Shown here piece by piece: positions 34,759 to 43,776 of a stretch of DNA of 64,000 bases. Under the pieces are notes generated by a model, which searched no databases, was not told where the DNA came from, and worked only from the letters and a program-made list of their open reading frames with translations. The first letter of the stretch is position 1, and the number at the start of each line of letters is the position of its first letter. This DNA is from Mucilaginibacter galii (GTDB lineage: Bacteria; Bacteroidota; Bacteroidia; Sphingobacteriales; Sphingobacteriaceae). A program made the translations under genes and the position numbers. The stretch covers positions 222,754 through 286,753 of the forward strand of contig NZ_BMDO01000007.1 in assembly GCF_014635825.1 (NCBI RefSeq), in the 5' to 3' direction.

Positions 34759-37700
34759 TTAGCTGATGGTTTGAACTTCTTGTTGCAGCAACACTCTCTT
34801 GTATTCTTTAGGGAATACCTTAACAAAGCTCAGCGATGCCGAAGCCCAGTTGTTAAGTATTTGCTGTGCCAGCTTACTGTTAGTTAAATTAATGTGCTTT
34901 TTAAGCAGGTTAATAATTTGCTCCTCGTCTTGTGCAGTTAGCGGATCGAGGTCTACCATTTCGGTATTGCAGTTGCTTGCAAAATCATTATCAGGGTTGT
35001 AGATCCAGGCAATACCACCACTCATACCAGCGGCAAAGTTGCGGCCTGTTTTACCTAAGATCAACGCACGGCCACCGGTCATGTATTCGCAACCATGGTC
35101 GCCAATACCCTCAACTACTACCGTGGCACCCGAGTTACGTACGGCAAAGCGTTCGCCGGCCATACCGCGCACAAATAACTCACCCGAGGTAGCACCGTAA
35201 ACGGCCACGTTACCAATGATAATGTTGTTTTCTGAGGTAAAAGTGGCTTCTGCTTTTGGATAGATAGCCAGTTGTGCTCCAGATAAGCCTTTACCCACGT
35301 AATCGTTAGCCTCACCCTCCAGTTCGAATGCTATACCTTTGGCTGCAAAGGCCCCAAAGCTTTGTCCGGCCGAACCTTTAAATTTAAAGTTGATCGTGTT
35401 CTCTGGCAATCCGGCAGAGCCATATTTCTTCGAAATCTCATTAGACAATAAGGTGCCAACCGTACGGTCGGTATTCTTTAACTCGAACGAGGCAAAAACC
35501 GGGGTTCTGTCGGCCAAGGCAGGCTGTGCAGTTTCAAGCAGTTTCCAATCGATGATATTATCCATACCATGATCCTGCTTTTCGCTATTATACAAGGTAT
35601 TGCCTTTGGCATTGGTAACCGGATGTAAGATGCCCGAAAGATCTACCTTTTTAGCTTTCCAGCTTTCCAGGTTATCTTTTACGCGTAAGAACTGTACGCG
35701 GCCCACCATTTCCTGAATAGTACGGAAGCCTAACTCGGCCATAATTTCGCGCATATCCTCTGCCAAAAAGCGGAATAGATTTACCACATGTTCGGGCTTA
35801 CCGCTAAAGAGCTTGCGCAGGTCGGGGTCTTGCGTGGCCACACCCACCGGGCAGGTGTTTAAGTGGCACTTGCGCATCATGATACAGCCGCTGGCAACTA
35901 ACGCTGCAGTGGCTACCCCCCATTCTTCTGCACCCAGTAGAGCAGCAATTACTAAATCGCGGCCAGTTTTCATCTGTCCGTCGGCCTGCACAACCACGCG
36001 GCTGCGTAGTTTGCTGCGTACTAAGGTTTGATGAGCTTCGGCCAAACCTAACTCCCACGGTAAGCCCGCATGTTTAATAGAACTTATTGGCGATGCCCCT
36101 GTACCACCATCGTATCCGGCAATTAAAACCACATCGGCATGGGCCTTGGCCACACCTGCGGCAATAGTGCCTACACCGGCTTTTGATACCAGTTTAACGT
36201 TGATACGGGCAGCACGGTTAGCATTTTTTAAATCGAAAATCAGTTGCGCCAGATCCTCAATAGAATAGATATCATGGTGAGGCGGCGGCGATATTAAACC
36301 CACACCCGGTGTAGAGTGACGGGTTTTGGCAATCCAGGCATCTACCTTGTGGCCGGGCAGCTGTCCGCCCTCGCCAGGTTTAGCACCCTGCGCCATTTTA
36401 ATTTGCAGCTCATCGGCATTAGTCAAATAGTTGGATGTTACCCCAAAACGCGCCGATGCAATTTGCTTTATAGCCGAACGCATTGAATCGCCGTTTGGCA
36501 AGGTTTCGTAGCGCATTTCATCTTCGCCACCCTCGCCGGTATTGCTTTTGCCGCCAATGCGGTTCATGGCAATGGCCAGCGTGCTGTGCGCCTCGTGAGA
36601 AATAGACCCGAACGACATAGCACCTGTAGCAAAACGCTTCATAATGCTTTCGATAGGTTCTACCTCGTTAATATCTATAGCCTCACGGTGATGCGTAAAG
36701 TCCAGCAAGCCGCGAATGGTGTAATGCTTTTCGGTTTGCTCGTTCACTAAACGGGCATAGTTCTTATAAACCTCAAAGTTATTGGTGCTGGTAGCATGTT
36801 GCAGCAAATGCACTGTTTGCGGGTTAAACAAGTGAGCTTCGCCGCGGCGTTTCCATTGGTAAATACCACCTTCAGGCAATAATTTCACTTCGCCTTTAGA
36901 GGTAGTGAAACCAAATTTGTGTTTGGTTAAAGCTTCGCGGGCAATTTCGTCTAAGCCTAAACCACCAATGCGGGTAACCGCGCCACAAAAATAGCGGTCT
37001 ACCACAGCTTTGTTCAAGCCCAATATTTCAAACTGCTGTGAACCATGGTAAGATTGCAGGGTAGAAATTCCCATTTTAGAAAAGATCTTCAACAAGCCTT
37101 CATTAACCGATTTTACGTAATTTTTATGCAGGTATTTAATATCCAGGTTGCTTTCCAAGCTACCGTTATTCTTCAACGTTTCAATGGTGGATAACGCCAG
37201 GTAAGGATTGATGGCCGTAGCACCAAAAGCCAGTAAGCAGGCAAAATGATGTACTTCCCAAACGTCACCGGCTTCTACTACCAAACCTACCGCACCACGG
37301 CGGCCAATTTTAACCAGGTGATGGTGTACGGCAGAAACCGCTAACAACGAAGGAATAGCGGCGTGTTCCGAATCCAGCGCACGATCGCTCAGGATCAATA
37401 CTTCAAAACCATCATCTACCGCATCTTCGGCATAACGGCACAGGCGTTCAATACCCTTTTGTAGGCTACCCGGCTGACCATCCGCCTTAAAATAAGTTTG
37501 CAGCGTTTTAGCATGAAACAAGCCGGTATCAATACTACGCAGCTTTTCCAACTGGTGGTTACGCAGGATAGGATGTTTAAGCGCTACACAATGGCAGTGC
37601 ATCTTATCTTCATCCAACAGGTTACCATTGTTACCGATGAAGGTAGCCAAACTCATAACCAAACGCTCGCGGATAGGATCTATCGGCGGGTTGGTTACCT

Positions 37701-39282
37701 GTGCAAAAAACTGCTTAAAATAGCTTGACAGGTGCTGAGGCTTATCGCTCAACACGGCTAACGGCACATCGGTACCCATAGAACCGATAGGCTCTTTGGC
37801 GTCGATAGCCATAGGCTTGATGATGCCGTCTATATCCTCGCGGGTGTAACCAAAAACCTGCTGGTAACGGAAAACCGACTCGGGCGACAGGCTGGTGAAA
37901 GCAACACGCGGCGCAGGCAGGTCTTCTAAACGGATTTTATAATTTTCTAACCAGCGGCCATAAGGCTGGCGCGAAGACATTTCTTGTTTAATCTCTTCGT
38001 CGGTGATGATCTTATGCTGAACGGTATCGATCAGCAGCATTTTGCCGGGTTGCAAGCGACCTTTATATAACACGGTTGCTTCGTCGATAGCCAGTACACC
38101 TGTTTCTGAAGCGGCGATAACGCGACCATCAGTAGTTACAGTGTAACGCAGCGGGCGCAGGCCATTACGGTCTAACAGTGCACCTACCAGTTTACCGTCG
38201 GTGAAGCTAATAGCTGCCGGGCCATCCCATGGCTGCATAATAGTGGCATGGTACTCGTAGAATGCCTTTTTCAGCGGGTCCATCTGCTCGTTGCCATCCC
38301 ATGCTTCGGGGATCAGCATCATCATTACATGCGGTAATGAACGGCCGGAATGTTGCAATACCTCAATGATGTTATCCAAACAAGCCGAATCCGACTGGTT
38401 ATTGTCTATCACCGGCAATATCATATCCATTTCCTCACGACTGAAATAAGCCGAGGCTAATGATTTTACGCTGGAGAAAAACCAGTTTAAGTTACTGGTT
38501 AAAGTATTGATCTCGCCATTATGCGCAATTAAGCGGAAAGGCTGTGCCAGTTTCCACGAAGGAAATGTATTGGTAGAAAAACGAGAGTGTATTACCGCGA
38601 AGCCCGACACAATGCGTGGATCGGCCAAATCAGTGTAATACTGGCGTAATTGAAAAGTAGTAACCTGACCCTTATAAATAATGGTTTGGCACGAGAACGA
38701 CGGAAAATAAAAATGTTCTGTAGCGGCAGGGAACGTTTCGTTTACCGTTTTATTAATGTAACGGCGTAACACGAAAAGTTTACGCTCAAAATCTTCGGTA
38801 TTGTGAATGTGCGATGGACGGGCCACAAATACCTGCTCCACATCGGGCTCGGCACTGCGGGCAGTTTCGCCAATTACCGAAGAATTGATAGGCACCTTAC
38901 GGAAACCTAATAAGTTGATGCCTAACTTTTCGGTGGCATTTTGAATTATAGTACGACAAGCTTTTTTAAGCGTAGAATCCTTAGGAAAAAAGATCATCCC
39001 CACACCGTATTCACCTAACTGCGGCAAACTCACCTCAATATCCGAACACTCCTCCATCAAAAACTCATGCGGCAGCTGAATTAAGATACCGGCACCATCG
39101 CCAGAATCCGGATCGCAGCCACAGGCACCCCTGTGCTCCATGTTTTCGAGCATGGTAAGCGCATCATGAATAGTTTGATTGGATTTACTGCCGTTAATAT
39201 TGGCTATAAATCCGGTTCCGCAGGAGTCGTGCTCAAATTCGGGCCTGTATAAGCCTTGCTGTTCACTTTCTGTTTGATCCAT
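34759..39282 (-). CDS. gltB: Glutamate synthase large subunit
   Basis: Makes two glutamates from glutamine and 2-oxoglutarate. From ATG 39282 the protein has 1507 residues. A 20-residue propeptide precedes nucleophile Cys21 in HDSCGTGF, the N-terminal glutaminase. The central and FMN domains follow, with GEGGEDEMRYE and PGEGGQLPGHKV. The 3Fe-4S cysteines are in CIMMRKCHLNTCPVG. The C-terminal domain (FASFELKNTDRTVG onward) is the GXGXG beta-helix. An upstream in-frame start at 39369 would add 29 residues with no family match, so I reject it. TATATTTG (39375-39382, minus) is a likely -7 element about 90 bases before the start. Confidence 0.96.
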   Translation of the reverse strand: MDQTESEQQGLYRPEFEHDSCGTGFIANINGSKSNQTIHDALTMLENMEHRGACGCDPDSGDGAGILIQLPHEFLMEECSDIEVSLPQLGEYGVGMIFFPKDSTLKKACRTIIQNATEKLGINLLGFRKVPINSSVIGETARSAEPDVEQVFVARPSHIHNTEDFERKLFVLRRYINKTVNETFPAATEHFYFPSFSCQTIIYKGQVTTFQLRQYYTDLADPRIVSGFAVIHSRFSTNTFPSWKLAQPFRLIAHNGEINTLTSNLNWFFSSVKSLASAYFSREEMDMILPVIDNNQSDSACLDNIIEVLQHSGRSLPHVMMMLIPEAWDGNEQMDPLKKAFYEYHATIMQPWDGPAAISFTDGKLVGALLDRNGLRPLRYTVTTDGRVIAASETGVLAIDEATVLYKGRLQPGKMLLIDTVQHKIITDEEIKQEMSSRQPYGRWLENYKIRLEDLPAPRVAFTSLSPESVFRYQQVFGYTREDIDGIIKPMAIDAKEPIGSMGTDVPLAVLSDKPQHLSSYFKQFFAQVTNPPIDPIRERLVMSLATFIGNNGNLLDEDKMHCHCVALKHPILRNHQLEKLRSIDTGLFHAKTLQTYFKADGQPGSLQKGIERLCRYAEDAVDDGFEVLILSDRALDSEHAAIPSLLAVSAVHHHLVKIGRRGAVGLVVEAGDVWEVHHFACLLAFGATAINPYLALSTIETLKNNGSLESNLDIKYLHKNYVKSVNEGLLKIFSKMGISTLQSYHGSQQFEILGLNKAVVDRYFCGAVTRIGGLGLDEIAREALTKHKFGFTTSKGEVKLLPEGGIYQWKRRGEAHLFNPQTVHLLQHATSTNNFEVYKNYARLVNEQTEKHYTIRGLLDFTHHREAIDINEVEPIESIMKRFATGAMSFGSISHEAHSTLAIAMNRIGGKSNTGEGGEDEMRYETLPNGDSMRSAIKQIASARFGVTSNYLTNADELQIKMAQGAKPGEGGQLPGHKVDAWIAKTRHSTPGVGLISPPPHHDIYSIEDLAQLIFDLKNANRAARINVKLVSKAGVGTIAAGVAKAHADVVLIAGYDGGTGASPISSIKHAGLPWELGLAEAHQTLVRSKLRSRVVVQADGQMKTGRDLVIAALLGAEEWGVATAALVASGCIMMRKCHLNTCPVGVATQDPDLRKLFSGKPEHVVNLFRFLAEDMREIMAELGFRTIQEMVGRVQFLRVKDNLESWKAKKVDLSGILHPVTNAKGNTLYNSEKQDHGMDNIIDWKLLETAQPALADRTPVFASFELKNTDRTVGTLLSNEISKKYGSAGLPENTINFKFKGSAGQSFGAFAAKGIAFELEGEANDYVGKGLSGAQLAIYPKAEATFTSENNIIIGNVAVYGATSGELFVRGMAGERFAVRNSGATVVVEGIGDHGCEYMTGGRALILGKTGRNFAAGMSGGIAWIYNPDNDFASNCNTEMVDLDPLTAQDEEQIINLLKKHINLTNSKLAQQILNNWASASLSFVKVFPKEYKRVLLQQEVQTIS

Positions 39283-39374
39283 GTTTAAATTAGATATTAT
39301 ATTTTGGGCTATTTGTACGAATATACTGTTTTTAGATTTTAGACAAAATAAAAATTGCTTTTTTATCATTTTTC

Positions 39375-39382
39375 CAAATATA
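39375..39382 (-). promoter_or_regulatory. Candidate -7 promoter element of gltB
   Basis: On the minus strand the sequence reads TATATTTG, an exact TAnnTTTG match. It lies about 90 bases upstream of the gltB ATG. A TTG is present only about 12 bases further upstream, so the -33 element is uncertain. Confidence 0.4.
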
Positions 39383-39494
39383 ATAGCAGCAAGACAATTG
39401 AAATTTCATTATTTATAAATCGAAAACAAATTTAACCTCATCTATTTTGAACCATTCTAAACAAGAACATACCTCGCGTTTTGAACGAATAGGT

Positions 39495-39502
39495 TATCTT
39501 TG
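39495..39502 (+). promoter_or_regulatory. Candidate -7 promoter element of the GmhB-like gene
   Basis: TATCTTTG matches TAnnTTTG exactly and lies 19 bases before the ATG at 39522. The nearest TTTG (39480-39483) is only 11 bases upstream, so the -33 match is poor. Confidence 0.35.
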
Positions 39503-39521
39503 GCGTTCACCTTAATAAGCA

Positions 39522-40016
39522 ATGCAAGAGAAAAATAAAGCTGTTTTTTTAGACCGCGACGGTGTATTAAATAAAGAACTGGGCGATTACGTGTGCCGGC
39601 TGGAAGATTTTAAAGTATTGGAGCACAACTTTGCCCCGCTTAAAAAATTGCAAGACCGTGGGTACCTGCTTATTGTAGCCACCAACCAGGGCGGGCTCGA
39701 CAAGGGATGGTACACCGAAGCACAACTGGCCGAAATGCACCAGCACCTAAAAGATACCTACGCCGAGCATGGCGTTACCTTTACCGATATATATTACTGC
39801 CCGCACCATCCGCTGTTTACCGGCGAATGCGATTGCCGCAAACCCAAACCCGGCCTGCTGCTGCGCGGTATTGAGGAACATAATATAGACCCCGCACAAT
39901 CCTATTTTATTGGCGACCGTGACCGCGACGTTGAGGCCGGCCAAAAAGCAGGCGTAACCGGTATCTTAATTAACAGCGACCAGCCGATTGGCGAAGTGCT
40001 GCACTTGATAAAATAG
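39522..40016 (+). CDS. GmhB/HisB-N-like HAD phosphatase
   Basis: A 164-residue HAD-IIIA phosphatase. Catalytic motif I FLDRDGVLN, motif II ATNQGG, motif III RKPKPGLL and motif IV GDRDRDVEAG are all present. The zinc loop CPHHPLFTGECDC is intact (Cys-x-His ... Cys-x-Cys). This pattern fits D-glycero-D-manno-heptose-1,7-bisphosphate 7-phosphatase (GmhB) and equally the related N-terminal domain of HisB. It is 166 bases upstream of the histidine leader. No heptose genes are adjacent. It could therefore act on a heptose phosphate or help as a histidinol-phosphate phosphatase; sequence alone cannot decide, and the former is more usual. Confidence 0.82.
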   Translation: MQEKNKAVFLDRDGVLNKELGDYVCRLEDFKVLEHNFAPLKKLQDRGYLLIVATNQGGLDKGWYTEAQLAEMHQHLKDTYAEHGVTFTDIYYCPHHPLFTGECDCRKPKPGLLLRGIEEHNIDPAQSYFIGDRDRDVEAGQKAGVTGILINSDQPIGEVLHLIK

Positions 40017-40026
40017 TAGTTGCAAT

Positions 40027-40139
40027 AGAGTCAAGAGTACAGAATCATGAATACAGATAAAAAACATCTACAGTAAAACCTTTGCCACATCAAGGATGTT
40101 ACTCAAATCTTGAATCTGTACTCTTGACTCTTGATTCTA
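40027..40139. repeat. Palindromic repeat, family E (AAGAGTACAGA), copy 1
   Basis: Arms near AGAGTCAAGAGTACAGA (40027-40043) and its inverse TCTGTACTCTTGACTCT (about 40115-40131) can pair over more than 20 bases with few mismatches. Related copies lie at 44922-45000 and 53766-53811. The right arm supplies the -33 part of the likely his promoter. Confidence 0.75.
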
Positions 40140-40153
40140 AATTTATATATTTG
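40124..40153 (+). promoter_or_regulatory. Likely promoter of the his operon
   Basis: TTG (40124-40126), 19 bases, then TATATTTG (40146-40153), a near-perfect Bacteroidota -33/-7 pair. Transcription would start near 40160, about 23 bases before the leader-peptide ATG. The -33 triplet lies inside the right arm of a family E repeat. Confidence 0.65.
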
Positions 40154-40182
40154 CCGCAGCTCATCAACAAATTAGCTATAAA

Positions 40183-40239
40183 ATGAACGGTTTAGTTTTA
40201 CATCATTTGCATATGCACCATCGCCCCCTGTGGCGATAA
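40183..40239 (+). CDS. hisL: Histidine operon leader peptide (attenuator)
   Basis: An 18-codon reading frame, MNGLVLHHLHMHHRPLWR, ends in TAA at 40237-40239, 68 bases before hisG. Five of 18 codons are His, clustered as His-His-Leu-His-Met-His-His. The nucleotides fold: TACATCATT (40199-40207) pairs with AATGATGTA (40241-40249), and ATCGCC (40220-40225) with GGCGAT (40232-40237). The His codons lie in the 5' arm, so a stalled ribosome would open the hairpin. This is the logic of amino-acid-responsive attenuation. I do not see a classic T-run terminator before hisG, so the mechanism could instead be translational. The length is too short for ordinary gene finders. Confidence 0.82.
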   Translation: MNGLVLHHLHMHHRPLWR

Positions 40240-40307
40240 TAATGATGTATGTTTCTACGTGAAATAACAAAACCTCCGTTTATTTATAGTTTAATACCCC
40301 CCAACTT

Positions 40308-41159
40308 GTGAAAACACTTAAAATTGCTATCCAAAAGTCTGGACGGCTCAATGAAAAATCTGTAGAGCTGCTTAAGAATTGCGGCCTCAATTTCGAAAAT
40401 TACAAAAGCTCTTTAATATCTCCCGTATCCAATTTCCCGTTAGAAATTCTGTTTCTGCGCGATGATGATATCCCTGAATATGTACAGGATGGCATTGCCG
40501 ACCTGGGCATTGTGGGCGAAAACGTGATACAGGAAACAGAAGTAGAAGTTAGCTACCTGCAAAAATTAGGCTTTGGCAAATGTTCGCTTAAAATTGCGGT
40601 ACCTAATAATACAAACATCGAAACCGTGGCCGATTTAAACGGTCGCTCCATCGCCACCACCTATCCAGTTATCTTAAAGAAACACCTTCAAGAACTGAAT
40701 ATTGATGCCGATATCCGTACCATTTCGGGTTCAGTAGAAATATCTCCGGGCTTAGGTTTAGCCGATGCTATATGCGATTTGGTATCTACCGGCGGTACGC
40801 TAAAAAGCAATGGTTTAAAAGCCTTCTCGGATGTAATGAGCAGCGAGGCAGTACTAATTGGCCGTAAAGGTTCTGAAAACGAAGATCTGATTCAGGAACT
40901 TATTCAGCGTATACAATCGGTATTACGGGCCAAGGAAACAAAGTATGTAGTACTAAATGTGTTAAAAGATAATTTAGAAGCTGTAATTGCATTATTACCG
41001 GGCGTTAAAAGTCCATCGGTAGTGCCTTTGGCCGAAGCCGACTGGGTGGCGGTACATACCGTAATCCCCGAGCGCGACTTTTGGGACCGTATCAGTCAAC
41101 TGAAACAAGCTGGTGCCCAAGGCATTGTAGTAATGCCTATTGAAAAGATCATATTGTAG
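40308..41159 (+). CDS. hisG: ATP phosphoribosyltransferase, long form
   Basis: First enzyme of histidine synthesis, joining ATP and PRPP. The 283-residue protein begins at GTG (MKTLKIAIQKSGRLNEKS). GLADAICDLVSTGGTLKSNGL is the conserved PRPP-binding region. The extra C-terminal domain of about 75 residues, after about 205 (KYVVLNVLKDNLEAVIALLPG), is the ACT-like regulatory part that binds histidine for feedback control in the long form; a HisZ partner is not needed. It follows the leader by 68 bases. Confidence 0.95.
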   Translation: MKTLKIAIQKSGRLNEKSVELLKNCGLNFENYKSSLISPVSNFPLEILFLRDDDIPEYVQDGIADLGIVGENVIQETEVEVSYLQKLGFGKCSLKIAVPNNTNIETVADLNGRSIATTYPVILKKHLQELNIDADIRTISGSVEISPGLGLADAICDLVSTGGTLKSNGLKAFSDVMSSEAVLIGRKGSENEDLIQELIQRIQSVLRAKETKYVVLNVLKDNLEAVIALLPGVKSPSVVPLAEADWVAVHTVIPERDFWDRISQLKQAGAQGIVVMPIEKIIL

Positions 41160-41201
41160 AACCCCAAGCCCCCCAGAGGGGAGCAGAAGTTTTATAGACA
41201 T

Positions 41202-41265
41202 TGTCAGTCTGAGCTTGTCGAAGACTTAGCCGAGCGCATAATGCTTCGACAAGCTCAGCATGACA
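41202..41265. repeat. Palindromic repeat, family B (GAGCTTGTCGAAG), copy 1, hisG-hisD gap
   Basis: Left arm 41202-41223 and right arm 41244-41265 pair over 22 bases with two mismatches, both built on GAGCTTGTCGAAG. A second, perfect copy lies in the hisD-hisC gap. Just before it, AAGCCCCCCAGAGGGG (41165-41180) looks like part of another GC-rich repeat. Confidence 0.85.
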
Positions 41266-41283
41266 CAACGGATAATATTAAAT

Positions 41284-42582
41284 ATGGTAAAGGTTTATAA
41301 TTATGCCGATTTAAGCGCCGAGGAAATTAAATCCTTGGTGCAACGCAATGTTGACCCGGCCAACGAGATCCGCACCGTAGTGGAAACCATTATAGGCAAC
41401 GTACAGCAACACGGCGACCGTGCCTTGCTGGAATATGCTCACCAGTTTGACAAGGTAGTTTTAGATAAACTATACCTCGACAAAGCCGAACTGGCCGAAA
41501 TAGCCACTGCCCTGCTGCCCGAACAAAAAGCAGCATTAGAAGTAGCTTACCAAAACATCTATAAATTTCACCAAACGCAGTTAAAAGCCGAAGACAAGGT
41601 AGAAACCATGCCGGGCGTTACCTGCTGGCGCGAATTACGACCTATTGAAAAGGTAGGCTTGTACATTCCGGGTGGTACGGCAGTGTTGCCAAGCACTTTT
41701 TTAATGTTAGGTATTCCTGCACGCATTGCCGGCTGCCACGAGTTAGTAGTTTGTTCGCCTCCGGGTAAAAATGGTAAGGTGAATGCCTTTATAGCCTACG
41801 TAGCACAGTTGCTTAATATAGACCGTATTTACCTGGCAGGCGGAGCACAAGCCATTGCCGCTATGGCTTACGGCACCGAAAGCATTACCAAGGTAGATAA
41901 GATATTTGGCCCAGGCAACCAGTTTGTTACTAAGGCCAAAACCATCATTCAATCCACCACGGTTACGGCTATTGATATGCCTGCCGGTCCGTCGGAAGTA
42001 TTAGTGATTGCCGATGGAACGGCTAACCCTGCTTACATTGCTGCCGACCTGCTGGCACAAGCCGAGCATGGTATTGACAGTCAGAGCATCTTAGTAGCTA
42101 CCTCAGCCGAGATAGTTGATAAAGCCATTTCAGAATTAGAAAGGCAATTAGCCATTTTACCCCGTGCCGAAATTGCCAAACAAGCCATCGCTAACTCCTA
42201 CGCAGTTATCGTAAACGACTTGAATGATGCGATGGATTTTAGTAACATTTATGCCCCTGAACATTTGATACTGGCAACAGACAACTGGCAACAGATAACC
42301 GACAGCATTATCAATGCCGGTTCGGTATTCTTAGGTAACCAAACGCCCGAAAGTGTGGGCGATTATGCCTCGGGCACTAACCATACCCTGCCAACCAGTT
42401 CTTATGCTAAAGCTTACTCGGGCGTTTCTGTAGATTCATTTGTGAAAAAGATCACGTTTCAGCATTTAACGCCCGAAGGGTTGCAAAATATTGGCCCGCA
42501 TGTAGAAATACTGGCCGATTTAGAGGGCTTGCATGCGCATAGAAATGCGGTGAGTGTAAGAATGAGTCCCCTAACCTCTTAA
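41284..42582 (+). CDS. hisD: Histidinol dehydrogenase
   Basis: Zinc enzyme carrying out the last two oxidations, histidinol to histidine. From ATG 41284 (MVKVYNYADL) it has 432 residues. IPGGTAVLPSTFLM, GPGNQFVTKAK, AGPSEVLVIAD and the zinc-region segments QAEHGIDSQSIL and VGDYASGTNHTLPT are all present. An upstream ATG at 41260 lies within the right arm of a palindromic repeat and gives eight extra residues; I reject it. Normal length. Confidence 0.95.
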   Translation: MVKVYNYADLSAEEIKSLVQRNVDPANEIRTVVETIIGNVQQHGDRALLEYAHQFDKVVLDKLYLDKAELAEIATALLPEQKAALEVAYQNIYKFHQTQLKAEDKVETMPGVTCWRELRPIEKVGLYIPGGTAVLPSTFLMLGIPARIAGCHELVVCSPPGKNGKVNAFIAYVAQLLNIDRIYLAGGAQAIAAMAYGTESITKVDKIFGPGNQFVTKAKTIIQSTTVTAIDMPAGPSEVLVIADGTANPAYIAADLLAQAEHGIDSQSILVATSAEIVDKAISELERQLAILPRAEIAKQAIANSYAVIVNDLNDAMDFSNIYAPEHLILATDNWQQITDSIINAGSVFLGNQTPESVGDYASGTNHTLPTSSYAKAYSGVSVDSFVKKITFQHLTPEGLQNIGPHVEILADLEGLHAHRNAVSVRMSPLTS

Positions 42583-42609
42583 CTGGGATAGGATGTTTTC
42601 TGAATAGTA

Positions 42610-42714
42610 TGTCAGTCTGAGCTTGTCGAAGACTTAGCAAAGCTTACAGGTCTTCGACAAGCTCAGACTGACAATCAGTAACAAAACGTCATTGCGAGGC
42701 ACAAAGCAATGACG
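42610..42714. repeat. Palindromic repeats, family B copy 2 plus family C fragment, hisD-hisC gap
   Basis: A perfect 23-base inverted repeat (42610-42632 and 42651-42673) carries GAGCTTGTCGAAGA, so it is the better copy of the hisG-hisD element. Following it, CGTCATTGC (42687-42695) and GCAATGACG (42706-42714) form a separate nine-base hairpin related to the family C element at 47276-47366. It also contains the ATG that would be an alternative hisC start. Confidence 0.85.
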
Positions 42715-42729
42715 AATAAAAAAACGATC

Positions 42730-43776
42730 ATGTTCGACATCAATAATATACTTCGATCAAATATAAAAAACCTCAAGCCCTACTCCTCCGCACGCGATGA
42801 GTTTCAGGGTGAGGCCAGCGTGTACCTGGATGCTAACGAGAATGCCTTTGGCTCTCCGCTGCACACCAGCTACAACCGCTACCCCGACCCGATGCAATAC
42901 CAGGTTAAAATGCGCCTGGCCGAAATTAAGGGCGTTCCGCCACGCAACATCTTCTTGGGTAACGGCAGCGACGAGGCTATCGATATCCTATTCCGCAGCT
43001 TTTGCAACCCGGGGGTTGATAATGTAATATTAGTCCCGCCTACTTATGGTATGTACGAGGTATCGGCCAATATTAATGATGTGGAAACCCGCAAAGTGAA
43101 TTTGACCGATGATTACCAGCTGAACCTCGAAGGCATAGCCGAAGCCATCGATAAAAACACTAAGATCATCTTCGTATGTTCGCCCAATAACCCTACCGGT
43201 AATTCTATCAACCGCGATGATATTGAAACTTTGTTAGCTAACTTTCAGGGCTTAGTGGTGGTTGATGAAGCTTATATTAACTTCAGTCGTCAAAAAACTT
43301 TCATCCAAGAACTTACCGAGTACGCCAATTTAGTGGTGTTGCAAACTTTGTCTAAAGCTTGGGGACTGGCCGGGCTACGGGTGGGTATGGCTTTTGCCAG
43401 TGAAGAGATCATTGAGGTGATGAACCGCGTAAAACCTCCTTATAACATTAACGAGGCATCGCAGCAGTTGGCTTTAGAGGCACTGCAAAATACGGAACAG
43501 GTAAACAACTGGATTAAAGAAACTTTGGCCGAGCGCGATAAACTGGTACTGCAACTCAAAGAGTTTGATTTTGTGGTTGATATTTATCCGTCGGATGCTA
43601 ACTTTATATTAGTGAAAACTACCGACGCCAAAGGCATATACACCTTTCTGGTAAACAATGGAATCATCGTGCGCGACCGTTCTAAAGTAGAACTTTGCGA
43701 AGGATCGCTCCGCATTACCGTGGGTACACCGCAAGAAAACACCATCCTCATTAATACGCTAAAGAATTTTAAATGA
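42730..43776 (+). CDS. hisC: Histidinol-phosphate aminotransferase
   Basis: PLP enzyme converting imidazole acetol-phosphate to histidinol-phosphate. From ATG 42730 ([11 protein letters not shown]) it has 348 residues. [41 protein letters not shown] and [14 protein letters not shown] (PLP lysine) are present. The upstream ATG at 42709 is inside a repeat hairpin and is rejected. Its last codons overlap hisB by four bases (ATGA). Confidence 0.95.
   Translation: MFDINNILRSNIKNLKPYSSARDEFQGEASVYLDANENAFGSPLHTSYNRYPDPMQYQVKMRLAEIKGVPPRNIFLGNGSDEAIDILFRSFCNPGVDNVILVPPTYGMYEVSANINDVETRKVNLTDDYQLNLEGIAEAIDKNTKIIFVCSPNNPTGNSINRDDIETLLANFQGLVVVDEAYINFSRQKTFIQELTEYANLVVLQTLSKAWGLAGLRVGMAFASEEIIEVMNRVKPPYNINEASQQLALEALQNTEQVNNWIKETLAERDKLVLQLKEFDFVVDIYPSDANFILVKTTDAKGIYTFLVNNGIIVRDRSKVELCEGSLRITVGTPQENTILINTLKNFK

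Noticed and set aside
35804..36058. Minus-strand 84-residue frame within the gltB gene
   Set aside because: It lies out of frame inside a continuous, well-conserved gltB and shows no start signal or motif. It is a shadow of the coding strand.
39283..39369. Longer start for GltB
   Set aside because: It would add 29 residues before the known short propeptide and contain the -7-like AT-rich stretch.
41202..42714. Insertion sequence suspected from paired inverted repeats
   Set aside because: No transposase frame lies between the arms, and the loops are only about 20 bases.
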